A stretch of DNA of 64,000 nucleotides from Dactylis glomerata (lineage: Eukaryota; Streptophyta; Magnoliopsida; Poales; Poaceae): positions 2,560,191 to 2,624,190 of the forward strand of contig QXEO01000339.1 in the NCBI GenBank assembly GCA_007115705.1. The letters are read 5' to 3'. Below the pieces are notes generated by a model. That model did not search any database, was not told the origin of the DNA, and worked only from the letters and a program-made list of their open reading frames with translations. A program made the translations under genes and the position numbers. Of this stretch, positions 21,463-32,922 are shown in pieces (the stretch's first letter is position 1; each line of letters begins with the position of its first letter).

Positions 21463-23213
21463 TCTCCCCCCCCCTCTTGGGAAAGAGTCGACCTCGACTC
21501 TTCATTAAGCATCTCACACTGAAAGGGGGATAGATCTTTGATATTGAATGTGTTGCTCACTAGGTACTTGGAGGTTGGAATGTCGATGACGTATACATTG
21601 TTGTTGATGCGCTTGAGAACCTTGAAGGGGCCCTCACTACGTGGCTTGAGCTTTGAATTTCGTTCATGTGGGAACCGATCCTTGCTCAAATGTATCCAAA
21701 CAAGGTTGCCCTCCTCGAAGATGCATGGAGTCTTATTCTTGTTGATCTTGGTGGTATGTTGAGTGACATGTGCTTCAATTGTCTTGTGTGTGTCTTCGTG
21801 CAAGTTCTTCATGAAGTCGGCATGCTTAGTGATGTCCATGTTGACGCACTCGTGAAGTGGGAGTGGAAGAAGGTCGAGTGTCATTGGTGGGTTTAACCCA
21901 TAGACGATCTCAAAGGGGCTTTGCTTGGTGACACTATGTTCGGCGCGGTTGTAGGTGAACTCCGCATGAGGAATGCATTCCTCCCAGGACTTGGGGTTCT
22001 TCTTGATCAACACCCATAGGAGGGTGCCAAGACTCCGATTCACCACTTCGATTTGTCCATCTGTTTGGGGATGTGATGATGAAGAAAAGAGGAGCTTGAT
22101 CCCTAGCTTGGCCATTAGGGTCTTCCACAAGTATCTCATGAACTTGACATCGCGATCCGACACGATGCTTGTTGGAAACCCATGAAGTCGAATTATATCC
22201 CTAAAAAACAAATTAGCAATATGTGAAGCATCGTTGGTCTTATGACATGGAATAAATTGGGCCATTTTGGAAAAACGATCAACGACCACAAATATTGAGT
22301 CATTTCCATTTCGTGTTCGTGGCAAACCCAAAAAAAATCCATGCAATGTCTAACCACGGTGCATGTGGAATAGGTAAATGCATATAGAGACCAATGGAAG
22401 TAGATTTGGACTTAGCTTGTATGCATGTAGTGCATCGTTGGGCGTGCCTCTTGACATCACAGTACATCTGTGGCCAAAAGTAGTGCGTTGAAAGCATGGC
22501 ATATCTCTTCTCGTGTCCAAAATGTCCCATGATTCCTCCACGATGTGCCTCTTGCAATAACAACATACGAAGAGAGGACTCGGGTACGCATAATTTGTTA
22601 TCTTTAAAAAGGAAACCCTTATGCAAATAGAAATCATCCACCCTTCACAAGTTTGAGCAATGTTCAAATATGGTTCCAAAGAATGGATCGGAAAGGTACA
22701 AATTCGTAGCTCATCTAAACCCAAAATGTGTGTGTCAATGCGAGTGAGGAGGGTGGTATTTTTGCGGGATTGAGCATCCGCGACCACGATTTCTTTGCCC
22801 TTTTTGTACTTGATGACATAAGGGAAAGATTCAATGAATTCAACCCACTTTGCATGATGTTTGTTCAAATTTGCTTGGCTTTTCAAAAACTTCAAAGATT
22901 CGTGGTTCGAATGGATGACAAATTCTTTTGGCCAAAGATGATGTTGCCAAACTTCCAGAACACGAACAAGAGCAAAAAGTTATTTGTCATAGATTGAATA
23001 GTTGAGTCGTGCACCATCCAACTTTTCACTATGATAAGCAACGGGGCGTCCATTTTGCAGGAGCACACCACCCATTTTGATGCCACTAGCATCACACTCA
23101 ATTTCAAAGGTTTGTTGAAAATTGGGTAAAACAAGCAATGGTGCCTCCGTAAGGCGTTTCTTTAGTTCATCAAAAGCATGTTGTTGAGCTTTGCCCCCAA
23201 ACAAAAGGTACAT
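21387..23213 (-). pseudogene. Element G: RNase H and integrase region
   Basis: Read leftwards. RNase H (FEIECDASGIKMGG near 23090) ends at a stop after SIYDK (about 22980), then continues in another frame (SQANLNKHHAKWVEF). The integrase HHCC finger lies in 22641-22400 (GGIMGHFGHEK then CTTC). The integrase core lies in 22346-21387, with VVDRFSKMAQ, a SDRDVKFM second-Asp region, and SHPQTDGQIEVVNRS with the catalytic Glu. The C-terminal region has the HLSKDRFPHERNSKLKPR segment and ends with GGPMTRP inside the LTR. At least three frame breaks separate the pieces, so no full protein could be made. Confidence 0.8.
21463..21482 (-). other. Element G: polypurine tract
   Basis: Minus strand AAGAGGGGGGGGAGA immediately before the LTR start TGATACGG. 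Confidence 0.8.
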
Positions 23214-24507
23214 TTTTCTTTGTAAGTTTGTTTAGAGGGCATGCAATGGTGCTAAAATCCTTAACAAAACTACGGTAAAAACCGGCTAGGCCATGAAAAC
23301 TTCGCACTTGGCCAACCGTGGTTGGTGTTGGCAAATTTCGTGTGGCCTCAATTTTGGAAGTGTGTACTTCAATGCCATTGTGAGAGATAACGAATCCAAG
23401 AAAAACCAACTTGTTTTGAGCAAAGTTGCACTTTGGGAGGTTTGCATAAAGCTTTTCTTTGCAAAGAATGTGCAAAACTTGCTCAACATGGGAAACATGG
23501 TCCGAAAATGACTTGATATAGATGAGGATGTCGTCAAAATAAACCACAACAAATTTGCCAATGAAAGATCGCAAAACGTGGTTCATAAGATGGATAAAAG
23601 TCGATGGTGCATTAGACAATCCAAAAGGCATGACAAGCCATTCATAGAGACCAAGTTTGGTCTTGAATGTTGTCTTCCATTCATAGCCAATGGCCATACA
23701 TATTTGATGGTATCCACTATGAAGATCAATTTTAGATAATATAGTGGAACCCGCAAGCTCATCAAGCATGTCGTCTAAACGAAGAATAGGATGACGATAT
23801 CGAACGGTAATGGCATTGATGGGGCGACAATCCATACACATTTGAAGTGTGTCATCACTCTTGGGAACAAGAATGACCAGAATGGCACAAGGAGATAGGC
23901 TTTCACGAACATAACCTTTTTGTAGAAGATCATGAATTTGATGTTCAATTTCCTTTGTCTCGTCCGGATTTGTGCGGTACACGGCGCGGTTTGGAAGTGG
24001 TGCGCCCGGAATGAGGTCAATCCTATGCTCGATGCTGCGTAGAAGTGGTAGGATGCTGCGTAGAAGTGGTAGTCCATGTGGTAGTTCGGCCGAAAAGACA
24101 TCTTGGAATTCCTTCAAAAGAGACAACAAAGGACAAGGTATAGTGGAATGATCATTAGTAGTGAGAACGGTGCCCTTGCAAATGAGCACAAAGTGCAAGG
24201 TGGATGGGTTGTGGTGCAAATCCCTCATCTCACTTTTGGTGGCAATCAAGGCATGGGTGATCTTATCGCTCATGTATAGCTTGTGGCACTCACTTTCTTT
24301 GTTGTGGCTAGGTTGTTCATCGCTCATCTCACTTGGTGTGGAAACTTGTTGAGCCCTCACTAAAGCCTTTGCATTGTCCGCAATAATTTGGCTAGGAGTC
24401 ATTGGGCGAAGTATGAAGGTCTTGTCGGCTTCCTTGAAGGTGTAGACATTGGAATGTGCATTGTGTGTAGCCTTCTTGTCAAATTGCCATGGGCGGCCAA
24501 GAAGCAC
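23170..24507 (-). pseudogene. Element G: protease end and reverse transcriptase
   Basis: A 445-codon open stretch starting just after an in-frame TGA (24511-24513) that separates it from the gag-protease frame. It begins LLGRPWQFD, passes EFQDVFSAELPHGLP, then RT motifs: PNRAVYRTNPDETKE, SPCAILVILVPK, DCRPINAITVRYRHP, MPFGLSNAPSTF, and YFDDILIY near 23535. It ends by frameshift near 23195 in the connection to RNase H. A 21-bp tandem duplication at about 24043-24085 repeats LLRSI(L/E) residues. Confidence 0.85.
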
Positions 24508-24510
24508 GTG

Positions 24511-25713
24511 TCACACCGTCATTGGAACAACATCACACTCCACCGTGTCTTCATAATCCCCTATCTTGAATGTAATGGAGACGGTGTGTTGAATCTTGAC
24601 ATTGTCGTTGTCACTTAACCATTGTACGTGGTATGGATGTGCATGCTTGCGTATTTGTAGATTGAGCTTGGTATATAACTCGGTGCTTGCAATGTTGTGG
24701 CAACTTCCTCCATCAATAATCACCTTGATTGACTTTCCATGAATGTCAGCTTTGGTTTGGAAGATGTTGCATCTTTGGTCTTCCAAGTCTTCGGAGTGAG
24801 TAGTCACAACCTTTGTGACGACAAGGGATGGACTAGTTTCGTGGGTGCATAGCACATGTTCTTCTTTATCCCCCATGTCATCCGCGTCAATGGCAACGAC
24901 CGCTTGGACAAAGGCTTCATACTCACCTTCACTATAGTAGTCAACGGTGCCATTGTCCTTGGTGATCATAACCCTTGTGTTTTTGCACTCAAATGACTTG
25001 TGTCCTTGAACGCCACACTTGAAGCAAGTTACTTTGAGTGGTGTCGTTGATGCTTTGGAGGATGCGGTTGAAGGAGGTGCGTGAGCTTGAGTTGTTGTTT
25101 GTGGTGGCTTGGAGAAGGTCTTGGACGATGTTGCAAAAGATGGCTTGGGTGTCATTGGTGTGCTTGCTGAAGCGTTACGGGAGGCGAAGAAGCCCTTGTT
25201 GCGCTCATACTTGGCATCTTCTTCGACCTGGTGCTCAGCGCGAGATGCTTGGTGCACAAGTTCCCACAAGGTACTGCAAGGTAGGAACTCCACAATGCGC
25301 TTAATGGTAAAGTTCAATCCATTGAAGAAACGTGCCATTGTTTGTTCTTCTCTTTTGTCCAACTTGATGCGCATCGTAGTCATTTCCATTTCCTTGAAGT
25401 ATTCTTCCACGGACTTGGTGCCTTGTGTTAGCTTTTGAAGCTTGTTTAAGCGATAACGGGTGTAATGGTTTGGTACAAAGCGCTTGTGCATTTCAATCTT
25501 CATTTCTTCCGAAGTTGCTATTGGCTCTTGTAGGTTTTCTTCATGAACGGCCACCACTTGCTCCCACCAAACAATTGCATAGTCTTCAAACTCAAGGGAT
25601 GCCATTGCGACTTTCTTTTCTTCAGAGTAATTGTGCACCCGGAAGATCTTGTCAACCTTGATTGCCCATGAGAGGTAGGCGTCGGCGTCATCGTCTCCCT
25701 TGAACTTGGGCAT
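24511..25713 (-). pseudogene. Element G: gag C-terminal part and protease
   Basis: A 400-codon open frame. The gag region (MPKFKGDDDADAYLSW, FEDYAIVWWEQV, VEEYFKEMEM, ARFFNGLN) is followed by a Ser/Thr/Pro linker and the zinc knuckle CFKCGVQGHKSFEC near 25000. The retroviral-type aspartic protease follows, with IIDGGSCHN near 24700. It ends at TGA 24511-24513. Residue order is the same as in elements B and K. The upstream gag N-terminus is in 26750-25720 with frame changes. Confidence 0.85.
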
Positions 25714-25719
25714 GGTGAA

Positions 25720-26756
25720 CTTGAGTTTGCCAAACTTGTCGTCCTCATCATGTGGGCGGCGAGGAGGTCTTGCATCCTCATCATGTGGTCGGCGACATGG
25801 TCTTGCATCCTCATCAAGTGGTCTAAGCGGCGGTCTTGCATTGGCTTGTAGGTCTTGGTCACGGTGTCGATGGGGTGGTTGGAACCGTGGTTCTTCATCA
25901 TGGTTGGTGCGGTGTCAGCGGGGTTGCACACTATCTTCACTTAACGCCCGGTGGTGGTCATGTTGATGAGGAAGCTCATGTTGAAAGTGATGGCGATTGG
26001 TGTTGTGGGGTCGACGGCCATCTTGATCATGAAGAATGTGTTGATGACCATCATGGTCATGAGGGAGATGGCGACGCCCATCTTGGTGTGGAGGTTGGAT
26101 GACGTTCACGTTGGCTTGGGGAATGTGTGGTTGGTCCACATGGAGAAGTTGCCGTTCTTGATTGACAATGGGTGGGGCACCAGTGCTTGCCCTTGAGGTG
26201 GATGGTCCGCTTGGGGCCGTTCTTGATTCACCAAATGTGGTGCACCATGGTGTGGTTGCTCTTGAGCTTGTTGAGGATGTTCATGATGGCCTTGTTGTTC
26301 ACCATCATGGCGTTGGGGACCATGTGCACCATGCTCTTGAAGTTGAGGACGAGGTTGTTGATGACACGCATGGTCATCCACCTGGTTGGAGTAGGAAGAT
26401 GATCTTGATGAACGTGACCTTGAGCATTGACGTTGGCGCGCAAAGTTGTCGAAGGACGACATGAGGTGCTTGAGCGTCGTGTTCGTGTCAGCTAACTTTG
26501 TGGTGACATCGTCGAACCGTTTGTCGATGGCGAGGTTGTTGTCGGCGATCTTTTTGTCGGTGGCTTGTAGGTGTTCGTTGGCGGTGAGTGGATGGTTGTC
26601 GTTGGTGAGTATGTGGTCCTCAAGACGTTGGAGCGTGGCATTGATGTCACCGAACTTGGAGTCATTGGTAGCTTGGAAGTTGTCGAGTCTCTCGTCCAAG
26701 GACTCCTCACATTGGTCCGAGGTGTCATGAGGTTTTTCTTTCCTAGGCATGGTCAC
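25720..26756 (-). pseudogene. Element G: gag N-terminal region
   Basis: Starts at an ATG near 26750 (MPRKEKPHDTSDQ). A predicted coiled coil with heptad-like spacing (RLDNFQATNDSKFGD, LQRLEDHI, DKRFDDVTTKL) is followed by a Ser/Arg stretch and a long Gln/His-rich segment. Frame shifts near 26106-25940 and 25700 disconnect it from the capsid region. This end of gag may mediate assembly; that is family-level inference. Confidence 0.65.
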
Positions 26757-27823
26757 AAAGGAAGAAAAATAGTTTGAAAGGTGAGTTGGTTAGAGGAAAA
26801 TACAATTGAAACACGTCAAGTAAAACAATTGAATTGATGAGACACCCAAGGACAACCGTTGTGCATAAGTTAGAACACACGCAAAAGGCTATCTATTGGA
26901 TGGGTAGGAAAGGTGGAAATGCCAAATGAAAAGATCAAAAGAAAGGTGTATTGTCAAATGTGGAGGTGAGACAAAAATTTCAAATGTCAAAAGGGCGATC
27001 AAAAAGAACACACACATGGAGATAGATGGGGTTAGTGCGATGGACAAAAAGAGCACGAACAAAATGGTCCTAACAAAGACTACGCTCATTGTCGCACTAA
27101 CATGCGAGAGACTATGGCTTGGTTGCAAAATTGAGAAGCACCGAGATTCGCACACTTGCCTCTCTTCTCACTCTCCCTTTTGCTTACAAGCTTGTGTACT
27201 CTTTTGTATTTGGTGGACTAAGTATGGCGCACACACACACACTACTTGTTTCTTCCCTCTTTTTTTGATTGGAAGTATCTCTTTCTCTTGCTCTTAGTCC
27301 ACTTCAAAACTTGTTAGAGCTTGGTATAGACACACACTCTCACGATGCGGGGTCAAGTGTATGATGCTTCGCAACACTAGGGAAACCACTCTCAAAAGAC
27401 AAGGTCACCAAAGGAAAAGGGGATGTTAAAGAAGAAGAAAGGGAAAATTTAGAAGAAGATCAACGTGTACCAGTCAGGGCCGGCTTTAGCCGGTTTGGAG
27501 TTTTTTGAGAAACTTGGTCAGACTGGCTATTTGCTATTCGCAGACCGGCTGTAGCCGGATCGGGATTTTTGTGAACAAATCATCTTTGGTGGCAGAAATC
27601 GGGAACAAAAATCCTCAAATCCAGAAGAAAAAGGCAGAATTAGGCTAAGGGAACGCAAAGGAAGGTGGATCAGCACTTGAGACATGAAATCTATGCATCA
27701 AAACCACAAAAAACTCAACAAATCAAGAGATCAAAATTTGAGGCAATTTTGGGGCTATTTTTTGGATTTTTGAAATCTATGGTGGAAATCACAAACCAAG
27801 AGTAAATTTGTGGCAACCAAAGG
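26757..27823 (-). other. Element G: 5' leader
   Basis: About 1.07 kb between primer site and gag. No credible ORF. It carries two more CCGGCTNTAGCCGG palindromes (about 27479 and 27544), related to those in the LTR. Confidence 0.6.
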
Positions 27824-27835
27824 CTGTTGATACCA
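27824..27835 (-). other. Element G: primer binding site
   Basis: Minus strand TGGTATCAACAG starting two bases inside the LTR. Initiator-Met type, with mismatches at its end. Confidence 0.7.
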
Positions 27836-27837
27836 TA

Positions 27838-28757
27838 TGATAGGGGTTGACCCCAAGGATGTGGCCTGATCTTCACGGATTCATGAGATTTGTGGCGGGG
27901 AAGGAGGATGAACACGAAGAACACGATGAACATGATGAACACGACACACAAATCAAAGGCAAACACACACACACACACACAATATACACACCAGTTGTCC
28001 TCGTTGGCCCGATTCACCAACTCAATAGAATCACAAGTAAGAGACTCCAAGAGTAGAATTCCTTGTGAGAGATTGATATGCTTGGGATAGAATTCCACTT
28101 GGGAAGAGACCAATCCAATGGATAGAATTACACACATAAGTATGCAGGAGATGCAATTCAGGTAGAATTCCCCAAATAGAAGAGACCCCAAACAAAGAGG
28201 GATGATGGTTTACTCTAGATGGAAGATCTAGTAGTAGGTTTCCCTCAAGGGGTGAGGCATGATGCCATGTCTTATCTTAATTCTTGTCGAAAGCTAGAGA
28301 TGGGAAAGAGACCCATATAAATAGGCAGCCATGACCTAGGGGCAATTTGGTAATTTAGGGGAAGATTACATAGGTGGCTTCTAGGCCAAAGGGGCATTGA
28401 CTCGGGTAGACCAGCTATAACCGGTGTTCAGTCCGGCTTTAGCCGATGTTGCCGGCTATAGCCGATGCTGTGGCTGGCTTTAGCCGGTCCGTCTTCTGCG
28501 TCGACTTCTTCTTGCAGCGTTTCCAGGCTTCCTCCTCGTGTTCCTCGACCTTGGTCTTTGCTCCATGTGGTTCATATCGTACTGCACAAAAGACGTTGCA
28601 ATGAGGTAGCGAACCATCCAACGTATGTTCTAAATCAAGTGAGTTTAGGAGCAAGTTCACCTTATCATGGATGGCTTTAGCTCGAGCTCTTGTCATAGGT
28701 CCTTGCGGGCGACTTGACAGTCTTGAGGTGGAGGTGTCCGAAGGCCACCCCGTATCA
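27838..28757 (-). repeat. Element G: 5' LTR
   Basis: 920 bp, beginning TGATACGGGG on the minus strand at 28757. It repeats the pol-tail coding segment (28696-28439, MTRARAKAIHDKVN) out of context. Its CCGG palindromes are partly degraded relative to the other LTR. Confidence 0.85.
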
Positions 28758-28810
28758 GGGTCGGTTTGTATCCCGTTGGAGTCAAACCATGTTATTAGCC
28801 TGGCAGTCCT

Positions 28811-28820
28811 CCTATATAAA
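28811..28820 (+). promoter_or_regulatory. TATA box of H 5' LTR
   Basis: CCTATATAAA within the H LTR, with an identical box in the 3' LTR near 31284. It is likely the element's promoter core. Confidence 0.6.
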
Positions 28821-29202
28821 GGAGCCAGCCAGTTAGGGTTTAGGAGGCAGAAAATTATGTAGAACTTTTAGTTCCCACGTGTGTACCATCCCTCCGGGGT
28901 TGGCGTATTGAGACGGCGTCTCTGATGTTTGTCTAGTTATCCACTATATTGTGTTCTGCGTGAAGGTGCTTGTTATTCAAGTATTGTCGTGCTTCGGCGT
29001 GAGGCTTGTTGTTCATCATCGAGTTGCTCGTTGGATTCATCTATTCGGTGTGATGTTCATCTACATCGACGAGTTGCTCATATGATTGACATTCCCCCAT
29101 CTTCAGGCTATGTGTATCGCTCATGTAATTGGGAGATTCATTAGATCCATTGGATCAGGAGGTGCATCGTGAAAAGATCGGGCCAAACAGTCTTCATCAT
29201 CT

Positions 29203-29217
29203 TGGTATCAGAGCACC
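29203..29217 (+). other. Element H: primer binding site
   Basis: TGGTATCAGAGCACC, four bases after the 5' LTR end at 29199. Initiator-Met tRNA type. Confidence 0.85.
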
Positions 29218-31118
29218 AGGTTGATCACGGTGCGAGGTGAAATTGTCGTCAGGCTGATTGCTGATCTGTTGGACGGCAGAGTTAGTTGAAGAGATTGCTT
29301 TTGTTCTTCATGAGTTGTTCGGGAGGATCTGATCGAGCGAGCCCGGGATCGATCGCCCTGCCTGTGGGATCGATCACCCCGCCCGCGTCGGGATCGAGTT
29401 TGCTTTGAAAGCTTCCAGATCGGCTCAATCTTTCTTCAACAGAGTCCAGGTAGTACACTATGTTCAGAGTCCAATCGCTCCAAGTCTCCCGATCGATTGT
29501 TCCAAGCATTAAAAAGAAGGGTTAAGTGCACTTTTGGTCCCTCAAGTGTTGCCAAAGTCTAAGTTTGGTCCAACTTTTTTTACTCTAAAACTGGCCCCCC
29601 CAAACACTTAATTAGGTCTACTTATCATCCCTGACAACAATTTTGACCGGTTTTTTACATTTTTGTGCCACGCTGGAAAGTGTTTGGCAATATTTTATCG
29701 AGGTAGGCTCATCTAAATGTGGGAATCTGTTGTCCTCGATAAATATTGCCCTCTCGATCTCTTAACAAACCCTAGCTAATGGCCGAGTCTATGAAGATGG
29801 AGGTGTGATGGAGCTAATCAACGACCCTACCTCCTTGGATGTCTGCCCTATATGACACCTGCATTGCATGGATGACAGTTTCGAGTCAAGGATCATCGAT
29901 TAGCTCCACCACACCTCCATCTTCATAGACTAGGTCGTTGTTTATTAAGAGATCGAGAGGGCAATATTGATCGAGGATAATGGATCCCCACATTCAGATG
30001 AGCCTACCTTGATAAAATCCTGCTAAAAACTTTCCAGCGTGGCATAAAAAGGTAAAAACAGGTATAAAAACCGATGCCAGGGACGATAAGTAGAGCTAAT
30101 TAAGTGTTTGGAGACTAGTTAGACTAAAATAGTTGATGAACTAAAGTTGAACTTTTCCAACATTTAAGGGACCATGCACTTTAACCCTAATAAAAAGAAA
30201 AAGGAAGAGCAATCGGCCGCGCGTGCCTGCTCGCCCGAGGACAGATATCCTCTATCCCCGAGCGCCCGCTTGTCCCGTGTGCCTGGGATCGACGGATCCA
30301 TCCCGTGCGCCGCCTGGCGATCAGGCTCGCATCACCAGAGACAAGGTCCAGCGGGCCGGCCCATTGTCTGTGCCCAGTGATCGTTCGCTCGAGACTGGGA
30401 GATCGCCTCCCGCTTGGCCGCGCCCAGCGACGCGATCGCTTTGTCCGTGATTGCCTGGATCGCTTGCGTGCGCCTGGATTTAGGTTAGGCACGCAACGAA
30501 AAAGGATTGACCGAGTCCAAGTAATAAAAAGAAACTGTGGATCGTTGCTGATGCGTTTTGGAACAAGGAAGATATTGGATCGGACTTGTTTTGTTGGGTA
30601 GTACGTGGTCTCCTGCTAGCAAAACAAAAAGGATTGCGACCATAAAAAAAGGGTTTGCAGATTCGAAGGCTAAGGATTTGGCTAACATTTCAGCTTCAAT
30701 TCCATTTATTTCTGGCTACTTGTGTGCATTAACGTATAGCAGAGGAAGGCACGATTGTGGTCAGCTCACGTGGTTTGGTGGTGGCAGTAAAAAAAAGACA
30801 CTGGTTTTCAGTAGGTTGCATATGTGGATACACTTAGCTAATTTGGATCCTTGGCGTGCAGGAATTTGTTCTATATGTTTGGGGTGATTTGCTACGTGTG
30901 CTTCATTGCACTAAGAGGATGCCTTGTGTCTCAATCAAGTTGGTGGCGCTGACAGTGAAAATGGCGCCGATGGCAAGTCATGCTAGCCGAGAGGGAGGAC
31001 GACGTGTGGTAGGCTGGCAAGACTTGAAGATGGAGAGTGGCAATATTGTTGATTTAACGCCACGTGCTCGAGAAGACCCTCCGGCGTTGAGGACAACGCC
31101 TTTCTAAGAAGGGGAGGA
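29218..31118 (+). other. Element H: non-coding interior
   Basis: About 1.2 kb of H's own interior plus the hairpin element. It contains GC-rich stretches with GATCG motifs (29330-29500 and 30210-30480) and no recognisable gag, protease or RT. The short open frames present (for example 30558-30887) lack any domain. It ends at the tract AAGAAGGGGAGGA before the 3' LTR. Confidence 0.6.
29517..30188. mobile_element. Long-hairpin, Mutator-like non-autonomous element
   Basis: Ends read AGGGTTAAGTGCA and, on the opposite strand, AGGGTTAAAGTGCA. Almost the whole element is inverted repeat: arms of about 300 bp with a loop of some 50-70 bp around 29855 (for example GCCCTCTCGATCTCTTAA near 29750 is mirrored near 29960). 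The 9-bp flanks ATTAAAAAG and AATAAAAAG match at 8 of 9, fitting a Mutator-type duplication. It has no coding capacity. Confidence 0.7.
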
Positions 31119-31672
31119 TAATGAGGATATTGGCACGCCAAGACAACCTGCGACACGTAATATTAAGTCTAAGGTTGTGTTCAAAAAGTGATTAAAGGCA
31201 TGTGGGCCTAGTTTGGGCCGAACCCATAATGGGTCGGTTTGTATCCTGTTTGAGTCGAACCATGTTATTCACTAGCAGTCCTCCTATATAAAGGAGCCAG
31301 CCAGTTAGGGTTTAGGAGGCAGAAAATTATGTAGAACTTTTAGTTCCCACGTGTGTGTACCATCCCTCCGGGTTTGGCATATTGAGATGGCGTCTCCGAC
31401 ATTTGTCTAGTTATCCACTATATTGTGTTATGCGTGAAGGTGCTTGTTATTCAAGTATTGTTGTGCTTCGGCGTGAGGCTCGCTGTTCATCATCGAGTTG
31501 CTTGTTGGATTCATCTGTTTGGCGTGAGGTTCGTCCACATCGACAAGTTGCTCGCAGGATTGACGTCCCCCCGTCTTCAGGTTATGTGTATCGCTCACGT
31601 AATTGGGAGATTCATTACATCCATTGGATCAGAAGGTGCATCATGAAAGATCGGGCCAAACAATCTTCATCA
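31119..31672 (+). repeat. Element H: 3' LTR
   Basis: 554 bp, over 90 percent similar to the 5' LTR by eye. The first dinucleotide is TA instead of TG. It ends CTTCATCA and is followed by CCCGC. Confidence 0.8.
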
Positions 31673-32042
31673 CCCGCTGGATCCACAAAGTCGCCGTCTC
31701 GTTCTACCAGACATGATTTATTTCATCAACTCACGCGTCCAGCTTGCAGGATCTGCTTCATCAATGCCAATGGAGAAGCAGTTCTTCTATAGCAACGCCC
31801 TGGGCGCACCGGATCTACGCCACCGGCAACCGCGTCCACCACACCGGATCTACTCCACCAAAGACCATGTCACCACACTAGATCTACACCATTGATGACC
31901 GCGTCCACCGCATCGGATCTACTTCACCGATGACCGCATCCACCACATAGGATCAGCATCACCGACTCCCTCGTGTGCCTCGCCCAAAATGCCCAGCCGC
32001 TCATACCACACCCATCGTCCTCGTCGACCCTGCCGTAGCACG
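31673..32042 (+). other. Possible 5' exon/UTR of gene N
   Basis: A GC-rich, non-LTR stretch right of H. It ends in a donor-like CACG/GTAGGT at 32042-32048, after which an AT- and T-rich intron-like region runs to 32611. The open frame 31713-31895 has no known domain. Treating it as a leader exon is inference from composition and splice-like signals only. Confidence 0.3.
31808..31960 (+). repeat. Degenerate tandem repeat, ~35-45 bp unit
   Basis: Four imperfect units of the type CCGGATCTACNCCACC followed by GACCGCGTCCACC. The copies differ by several substitutions. Confidence 0.6.
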
Positions 32043-32611
32043 GTAGGTGCTCTTGCCCGTTTCCTCGCTGTAATGCTTTTTTATTGTTGTATGTTACTTA
32101 TATGTTGGTATCTTACGCTGTAATTTTTTTGGTTGTGATTAATTTCTCCTTCACATTTGCTATTAGTTATTTTTATCGTCCACACCTCGTATAGTCATGT
32201 CATGTGTATGCGCGCCTGGCTCGTCTTAAACTACAACATTAGTTGCTTGCTATTTTTTCTGCATGTTGTTGTCAAACTACTTTTTATATGTATGATCATG
32301 TGCATTTGAAGTCTTCATGTTGTAGTAACCTGCCCATATTATTGTATATGTGTGATGGCCTGGATCATCTAAACTCTTAGCGCCACCAACACTAACAACC
32401 TGATGCCATGCAATCTCATGTCATTTTAATTATTACAAGCTACTTATGCTATATCTAACATGTATGGATGGTACCCTCTACCAGTGTTGGTTGTGATACT
32501 TAAAACTTTGCCATAACCTTCCAATGTTAATAGTTAATGCAGTCTTTTTGTTAGTTCAACTACTTTTCACCCTTCCAAACAGCTGACTAGGTTTTAAGCA
32601 CCAAAATTCAG

Positions 32612-32731
32612 AGGAAGGACAATGGAGTAGAACGACCCAAAATCTGGCTACTGGATTCTAGTGTGACAGGCATGTTGACATGGAGTCGCGCCCGCAAGAA
32701 AGGGAAGTGTTCTGAGTCTGTACAAGCTGTT
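32612..32731 (+). CDS. Gene N: internal exon, unrecognised protein
   Basis: Acceptor AATTCAG at 32605-32611 and donor GTAAGT from 32732 bound a 120-bp exon open in one frame (40 codons). It reads RKDNGVERPKIWLLDSS, then a segment with TWSRARKKGKCSESVQ. It is basic and shows no retroelement or transposase motif I recognise. It is followed by a 140-bp intron (32732-32871) with a T-rich stretch before TTTTTAG. Function unknown. It could be host, or a gene of an older DNA transposon whose ends I cannot see. No upstream start codon is identified with confidence. Confidence 0.45.
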
Positions 32732-32922
32732 GTAAGTCCATACATAACCTGTACAAGCTACTTTGTTTACTATACATATGCTTGTTTGCTTGTTTCATCT
32801 CCATGCGATTATCTGATGTGTACCTCACCTTGCGAAGTTCGTTACTATTACTTTTTTTGCAATATTTTTAGACTTCCTCAAAAGTGAGGACCCCTAGAAG
32901 TCCTGACCTCTCGGAGGACACT

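Larger units (their letters stand above)
20574..28757 (-). mobile_element. Element G: Ty3/gypsy element with GGGTC duplications
   Basis: Complete 8184-bp element on the minus strand, inserted in H's 5' LTR. GGGTC lies at 20569-20573 and again at 28758-28762. LTRs read TGATACGGGGTGGCC...ACCCC(A/T)ATCA on the minus strand. The order from the right is LTR, primer site, leader, gag, protease, RT, RNase H, integrase, polypurine tract, LTR. Coding is broken in several places. Confidence 0.9.
20452..31672 (+). mobile_element. Element H: non-coding LTR element split by G
   Basis: The 5' LTR (20452-20573 plus 28763-29199, 559 bp net) and 3' LTR (31119-31672, 554 bp) are close copies running TGATGAGGATATTGGC...CTTCATCA. 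Flanks are CCCAC and CCCGC, a 5-bp duplication with one difference. The primer site and LTR start resemble those of K and B'. The interior has no gag or pol but keeps a polypurine tract and a short stretch similar to the end of the K-type pol (AACGCCTTTC), so H looks like a deletion derivative mobilised by a related autonomous element. Confidence 0.8.

Noticed and set aside
20574..28757. Segmental duplication of the ~900-bp blocks at both ends
   Set aside because: They are the LTRs of element G, with TG...CA ends, primer site, polypurine tract and GGGTC target duplications.
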